Origin: CALAED01 sp937891035
GTDB taxonomy: Bacteria > Actinomycetota > Actinomycetes > Streptosporangiales > Streptosporangiaceae
Length of the DNA: 11,469 bases
Assembly: GCA_035642125.1 (NCBI GenBank)
Contig: DASQSZ010000192.1
Location: 1-11,469, forward strand
Direction: 5' to 3'
The notes beneath the pieces are model-generated. The model worked only from the letters and a program-made list of their open reading frames with translations, searched no databases and was not told where the DNA came from. Within the stretch, counting starts at the first letter, position 1. Each line of letters starts with the position of its first letter. This document shows, in pieces, positions 8,112 through 11,469 of the stretch. The translations under genes were made by a program, and so were the position numbers.

Positions 8112-8189
8112 GCCACCGGGTGGCGCCCTGATCGGGAGACACTGACCTTGGACAAGTGCACGGTGGCCGACCCGGGCCGGTTTCGGGTC
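8112..8189 (+). terminator. Possible transcript end after gatB (two small hairpins)
   Basis: Directly after the gatB stop lies GCCACCGGGTGGC (8112-8124), a perfect but very small inverted repeat. A second hairpin pairs GACCCG (8169-8174) with CGGGTC (8184-8189) across a 9-nt loop. Neither is followed by a T tract, so rho-independent termination is uncertain. They are the only hairpins found between gatB and the CRISPR leader. Confidence 0.3.
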
Positions 8190-8457
8190 CCTTAGGGCGG
8201 GTGTGGGTCAGGCGTCAGCCCACCGGCCGAGTCCGCCGCGAGTCTCGGTGGACGCGGCAACGATGTACGCCCTCGGCCAGGCCAACGACGCCATTTCGGA
8301 GCCTGCGGCCTGTGGGTGGATGTAGAGGTTAGGAACCCCAAGTACACCCGCGGCACGCGGGAGGTTCCGAACCGAGAATGCCGCATTACCGGACATTTCG
8401 ATTCGACCAATAGACATCGCGCATGCCCCGGTCGGTTATATTCGCTGTTCAAGAACC
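8190..8457 (+). promoter_or_regulatory. Probable CRISPR array 1 leader with -10-like element
   Basis: About 270 bp without a convincing gene precede the first repeat, and the 3' part is richer in A/T than the genes around it. TATATT (8437-8442) is a good -10 match. TAGACA (8411-8416) could be a -35, but the 20-bp spacing is long. Transcription would start near 8449, just before the first repeat. CTGTTCAAGAACC (8445-8457) abuts repeat 1 and recurs with one difference before array 2, as expected for a leader anchor used during spacer insertion. The leader is placed on this side because repeats degenerate toward the other end. Confidence 0.55.
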
Positions 8458-9018
8458 GCAGCACCGGACCCCCGGGGCCGGTGAGGATCGCAACGGCCCA
8501 GTCGCGGCGGGTGGCGACGGCGAGGTTGACCAGCAGCACCGGCCCCCCGGGGCCGGTGAGGATCGCAACGCGTCCCAAGGGCAGATCACGGTGGCGGCGA
8601 GTGCGCGCAGCACCGGCCCCCCGGGGCCGGTGAGGATCGCAACCTGCAAGCTGTCGGCCTCCTGGGGCAGCCACCCCAGGGGCAGCACCGGCCCCCCGGG
8701 GCCGGTGAGGATCGCAACTGTTCACCCTGCCAGCTGGAACAGATGCTGGTGACGTCGTGCAGCACCGGCCCCCCGGGGCCGGTGAGGATCGCAACGAGAG
8801 ATCGGCCGTTAGCGCTCGCTGCTTAGTCATGGCGGCAGCACCGGCTCCTCGGGGCCGGTGAGGATCGCAACTGCAAACGTCCGAATACGCACGTGCCATC
8901 ATTGGCGCAGCACCGGCCCCTCGAGGCCGGTGAGGATCTCAACCTTTCCGCCGAGCACGAGACCCGCGGCCATATACTCAGGCAGCACCGGCCCCCCGGG
9001 ATCGGTGCCATAACGCAT
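8458..9018 (+). CRISPR. CRISPR array 1: eight 37-bp repeats, seven spacers
   Basis: Repeats start at 8458, 8533, 8607, 8682, 8759, 8835, 8907 and 8982. Each is 37 bp, opens GCAGCACCGG, and ends GTGAGGATCGCAAC; the centre is a perfect 10-bp palindrome (CACCGGCCCC against GGGGCCGGTG) with a 2-nt middle. Spacers are 38, 37, 38, 40, 39, 35 and 38 nt and share no sequence. Repeats 2-5 are identical; repeat 1 has one change (GGACCCCC). Repeats 6 and 7 carry substitutions in the stem, and repeat 7 also reads GATCTCAAC at its end. Repeat 8 matches only its first half and then diverges, as is typical of a leader-distal end. The GCAAC terminus and this decay indicate + strand transcription with a 5' handle near ATCGCAAC. 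No cas gene is in the window and I cannot assign a subtype from the repeat. Confidence 0.97.
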
Positions 9019-9273
9019 ATTTTGGGCTTAGGCGCGGGAAGGGTGATTAGCTCTAAATGGGGTGACGTGTTCGCTGTGATATGTCTAGCAAACGGGCTAT
9101 TCCGGTATAAAGGCCGGGTATGCCGCTAACGAAGTCGTTCAGCTGCGCTGGCCGAGTCGTACAGCTCCGCGTCGTTTTCCGGTGATCATCTCCCCAGGAG
9201 CCATTTCCAAGATTCTTCGGTGTCTCCTTCCTTGCGGCCCGATTTTGTCGGTGCCACTCGTTAACTTTGATCC
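9019..9273. other. Non-coding, lower-GC gap between CRISPR array 1 and the HNH gene
   Basis: No credible gene is seen in these 255 bp. The first ~110 bp are visibly poorer in G/C than any neighbour (ATATTTTGGG, CTCTAAATGG, GGTATAAAGG), which hints at a separate origin or a decayed insertion. TATAAA at 9106-9111 resembles a -10 element without a clear -35. No terminal inverted repeats or target duplications are apparent. Confidence 0.5.
9262..9267 (+). promoter_or_regulatory. Candidate -10 for a leaderless HNH transcript
   Basis: TAACTT ends 6 bp before ATG 9274, so RNA synthesis would begin at or beside the start codon. No Shine-Dalgarno-like sequence precedes this ATG. Both facts fit a leaderless mRNA, a common arrangement in actinobacteria. 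No well-spaced -35 is evident, so the call is tentative. Confidence 0.3.
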
Positions 9274-11196
9274 ATGAGAAAGACGCGGTTGCCGATTCCG
9301 GCGGGCTTGGCGGAGTTGCCGCCAGGGCCGGAGTTGGCGGCCGTGCTGGCCGGGATCGACTTGAGTCGCTTGGGAGGCCTTGACTGCGTCACCGTCATGC
9401 AGGCGCAGCACCGGCAGGCGGCACATGAGCAGGCCAAGTTGATGGCGGCGATGGTGGAGGTCGCTCTTTGTGGTCTCGGCCCCGACGACGCACTGTCCCG
9501 CATGGACGCGCCCGACGAATTCTCCGCTGATGAGATCCGCGGCGCGCTGGTGTGGACTCGTGCCGCCGCCACCACCCAGCTCTCCCTCGCCTGGGATCTG
9601 CGCTGCCGGCTACCTCAGGTCTTCGCCGAGCTCGAGCGCGGTGCCATCGATGTGCCGAAGGCCAAGGTGTTTTCGGAGTGGACCTGCGGCCTGACCGACG
9701 CCCAGGCCCAGCGGATCTGCGACGCGTTGGTGCCCCAGGCGCCCGAATTGACCACCGGGCAGCTGACCGTACAGATCAAACGACTCGCGATCGCCATTGA
9801 CCCCGACTGGGCTCGCCGCCGCTACGCCGAGGCGGTACGCGAGCGCAAGGTGGTCGGCTACCGCAACGACGACGGCACCGCCAACTTGTGCGGCTACCAA
9901 CTCCCGGTCGAGCGCGCCGCAGCCGCGTGCGCCCACCTCGACGCCCTCGCCAAGAAGATCAAACACGCCGGGGACGGCCGCGCCATCGATCTCATCCGCG
10001 CCGACCTCTACCTCGCCATACTCGATGGCTCGTACACCGGCTGGCCCGAACACGACATCATCGCCCACATGCTCGCCACCGCCCAACAGGGTGGCGCCGA
10101 CCCCGAGGCCGACGCGGACGCGGACGTGGCCCAGCCCAGACCGGACGGCCGCCACCGACAAGCGCCCGAACAAGCCCCCGGATCTGTCCCCGAATCTTCC
10201 CCCATCGGGGCGGACCCGTGGCGCTCCGAGCGGCCGGGCCCCATCCGCGAGCTTGATGAGGAGATCGTCGACGGCCCCGATGGACAGAGGCCGGTGCGGC
10301 GGGCAGGAGTGGAGATCCGCGTCGAGATCACCACGCTGCTCGGCATCGATGACCATCCCGGCGAGATCGCCGGATGGGGCTTTACCGACGCCGAAGCCGT
10401 CCGTGAACTCGTCCGCGATCAAACCGCCGCTGAGTGGAGATACGCGATCACCGACGATGACGGATACCTCAAATACGAGGGCATCACCCGTCGCCGTCCA
10501 CACGGCTATCCGCCCCGCGCGGCCGCACCCTGCCGTGGCGGCATCGTCGAGTTGCACATCAAGCACCGCGATCTTCGCAAGCTCGCCGCCAGCCCTCATC
10601 GCCTCGGTCGGTGGGCCACCATCATCGCCGACCTGGCCCGCCAAGCCGAGCAGCCCGAGCAGCCATCCGCGTGTCCCACCCAGGGGAAAACGCGCCGCGA
10701 GTCTGCTGCCTCCGGCTCCCAGATTCGGCAGCGCCCTGGAGGGAACGACGAGCGTGGTCCCCGCATCCCCGGAAAGCCGATGCGGCGCCGTACCGAGATC
10801 CGCGACCGCACCTGCACCCATCCCCGCTGCCGTACCCCCGCGTACGCGACAGACGGCGACCACATCCAACAGTGGGCGCGCGGCGGCGCCACCAAAGACG
10901 ACAACATCGCCTCAGCCTGCCGGCACGACCACCGACTGAAGCACGATGGCGGCTGGCAAGTCGCAAAACTCGCATCCGGTCAGCTGGTATGGATATCCCG
11001 GCTCGGCATCCACTACCACGTACCGCCCCCGCTGATCATCCAGCCGTTGCCCGATCCCGCACCCCGCGAACCGGTGTTCTCACACCAGCCTGATTTTTAT
11101 GGTGACGGCCCCATCTGGCGAGAGTCGTCTTCTGCGCCGTCCGACGAGCCGGGGCGATCACCACCGCCCCACCCAAACGAGCCCATCCCGTTCTAA
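9274..11196 (+). CDS. DUF222 and HNH domain endonuclease (13E12-type)
   Basis: Predicted metal-dependent DNA endonuclease, 640 residues, of the DUF222-HNH family that is abundant and multicopy in actinobacteria and related to the REP13E12 proteins of Mycobacterium tuberculosis. The helical DUF222 region spans about 15-455 (ELPPGPELAAVLAGIDLSRL, LLGIDDHPGEIAGWG), interrupted by an acidic and proline-rich linker at about 271-330 that includes a DADADAD run. A second hydrophilic linker covers about 458-508. The C-terminal HNH has paired cysteines C514 and C519 (CTHPRC), catalytic-type H530 (DGDHIQQW), N544 (DDNIASAC) and H553 (RHDHRLKH), so it looks active. The proline-rich tail extends beyond HNH. 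ATG 9274 matches the usual family N-terminus; no ribosome-binding site is seen. The gene sits between two same-orientation CRISPR arrays. The biological role of the family is poorly known, and nothing links it to Cas function except position. Confidence 0.88.
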   Translation: MRKTRLPIPAGLAELPPGPELAAVLAGIDLSRLGGLDCVTVMQAQHRQAAHEQAKLMAAMVEVALCGLGPDDALSRMDAPDEFSADEIRGALVWTRAAATTQLSLAWDLRCRLPQVFAELERGAIDVPKAKVFSEWTCGLTDAQAQRICDALVPQAPELTTGQLTVQIKRLAIAIDPDWARRRYAEAVRERKVVGYRNDDGTANLCGYQLPVERAAAACAHLDALAKKIKHAGDGRAIDLIRADLYLAILDGSYTGWPEHDIIAHMLATAQQGGADPEADADADVAQPRPDGRHRQAPEQAPGSVPESSPIGADPWRSERPGPIRELDEEIVDGPDGQRPVRRAGVEIRVEITTLLGIDDHPGEIAGWGFTDAEAVRELVRDQTAAEWRYAITDDDGYLKYEGITRRRPHGYPPRAAAPCRGGIVELHIKHRDLRKLAASPHRLGRWATIIADLARQAEQPEQPSACPTQGKTRRESAASGSQIRQRPGGNDERGPRIPGKPMRRRTEIRDRTCTHPRCRTPAYATDGDHIQQWARGGATKDDNIASACRHDHRLKHDGGWQVAKLASGQLVWISRLGIHYHVPPPLIIQPLPDPAPREPVFSHQPDFYGDGPIWRESSSAPSDEPGRSPPPHPNEPIPF

Positions 11197-11343
11197 GTGT
11201 CGGGATCTCAATACCTGCCGGCCTGTCGGCGACGCTCGGCGTAGCCGTGTCCACAGTCCAGGCCACCTCTGGCGTCAGCGAATGTGAGTCCTTCACCGGG
11301 CAGCTCATGATCCAAGCCGAGCGCTCTCATACTGTTCAAGAGC
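11197..11343 (+). promoter_or_regulatory. Leader-like stretch before CRISPR array 2
   Basis: These 147 bp contain no credible gene. CTGTTCAAGAGCC (11332-11344) runs into the first repeat of array 2 and matches the sequence before array 1 at 12 of 13 positions, so it is likely the leader end. CATACT at 11328-11333 is a weak -10 candidate. Farther upstream I see no extended similarity to the array 1 leader by eye. GGGATCTCAA at 11202-11211 resembles the 3' end of repeat 7. Confidence 0.45.
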
Positions 11344-11454
11344 CAGCACCGGCCCTCCGGGGCCGGTGAGGATCGCAACGAGGACGTCGCTTTCATCTCC
11401 GGGACGGGCGTGGGGGATAAGCGCCGGGCCTCCGGGGCCGGTGAGGATCGCAAA
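11344..11454 (+). CRISPR. CRISPR array 2: two repeats visible, may continue past the window
   Basis: Repeat A (11344-11379) begins CAGCACCGGCCCTCCGGGG and ends GTGAGGATCGCAAC, one stem base different from the array 1 consensus. Repeat B (11418-11454) is more diverged at its start (AAGCGCCGGGCCTCC) and ends GCAAA, but keeps GGGGCCGGTGAGGATCGCAA. The 38-nt spacer (11380-11417) has the same length class as array 1. Both repeats share CTCC in the loop region, which array 1 repeats lack. Orientation matches array 1. Only 15 nt follow repeat B, so I cannot tell whether it is a degenerate last repeat or the array goes on. Confidence 0.88.
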
Positions 11455-11469
11455 ATCGCCTGGGCGAGA

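Noticed and set aside
8148..8195. 15-codon frame from TTG after a GGGAGA box downstream of gatB
   Set aside because: Too short, overlaps the possible terminator hairpin, and has no overlap or spacing pattern supporting translation.
8208..8417. Minus-strand 69-codon frame inside the array 1 leader
   Set aside because: The peptide looks superficially protein-like but has no recognised motif and lies where the leader is expected; not enough support for a gene.
8192..8902. Minus-strand open frame of 236 codons with repeated CDPHRPRGAGA peptides
   Set aside because: The repeats are translated CRISPR repeats; the frame runs through leader, repeats and spacers.
9041..9053. GGGTGATTAGCTC resembles the 5' end and D-arm of a tRNA
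   Set aside because: No anticodon arm, T-arm or acceptor partner follows; too short to call a tRNA fragment or attachment site.
9405..9414. GCAGCACCGG inside the HNH gene matches the first ten bases of the CRISPR repeat
   Set aside because: It falls in codons of a family-typical QAQHRQA segment and the match does not extend, so chance is sufficient.
9274..11196. HNH gene as a Cas9-type or other CRISPR effector
   Set aside because: The N-terminus is DUF222, with no RuvC motifs or bridge helix; the HNH form is the 13E12 type.

Overview
The window comes from a high-GC actinobacterium. The evidence is G/C at almost every third codon position, actinobacterial versions of LigA and GatCAB, a GGDEF-EAL protein between ligA and gatC (the position I recall for rmdB in Streptomyces), and a DUF222-HNH ('13E12-type') endonuclease, a family that is multicopy in actinobacteria. 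The mix suggests a filamentous Streptomyces or Streptosporangiales relative, but the genus cannot be fixed from this sequence.

Bases 1-8111 are conserved chromosomal backbone, all on the + strand. They hold the 3' part of ligA (NAD-dependent DNA ligase), a membrane-anchored GGDEF-EAL cyclic-di-GMP enzyme, and a tightly packed gatC-gatA-(AAA ATPase)-(36-codon ORF)-gatB operon. GatCAB converts Glu-tRNAGln and/or Asp-tRNAAsn to the Gln/Asn forms. The operon is unusual because an OLD/RecF-like AAA ATPase and a tiny ORF sit between gatA and gatB. The junctions are ATGA (gatC/gatA), a 10-nt gap (gatA/ATPase), ATGA (ATPase/small ORF) and GTGA (small ORF/gatB), so the extra genes appear built into the translation of the operon.

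Bases 8112-11469 are accessory. A gene-free leader-like stretch precedes CRISPR array 1 (8458-9018: eight 37-bp repeats, seven spacers of 35-40 nt, repeats decaying toward the 3' end). Next come a visibly lower-GC gap and a 640-codon DUF222-HNH endonuclease gene. A second leader-like stretch then leads into CRISPR array 2 (from 11344, two repeats visible, possibly continuing beyond the window). The arrays share repeat type and orientation, and a 13-nt sequence CTGTTCAAGARCC lies directly before the first repeat of each. No cas gene is present, so any effector must be encoded elsewhere.

The most noteworthy items are the twin CRISPR arrays with a common leader anchor bracketing the HNH gene, and the ATPase/small-ORF insertion in the gat operon. 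I see no clear sign of a wholly new system. The DUF222-HNH/CRISPR juxtaposition and the gat-linked ATPase are the best places to look.
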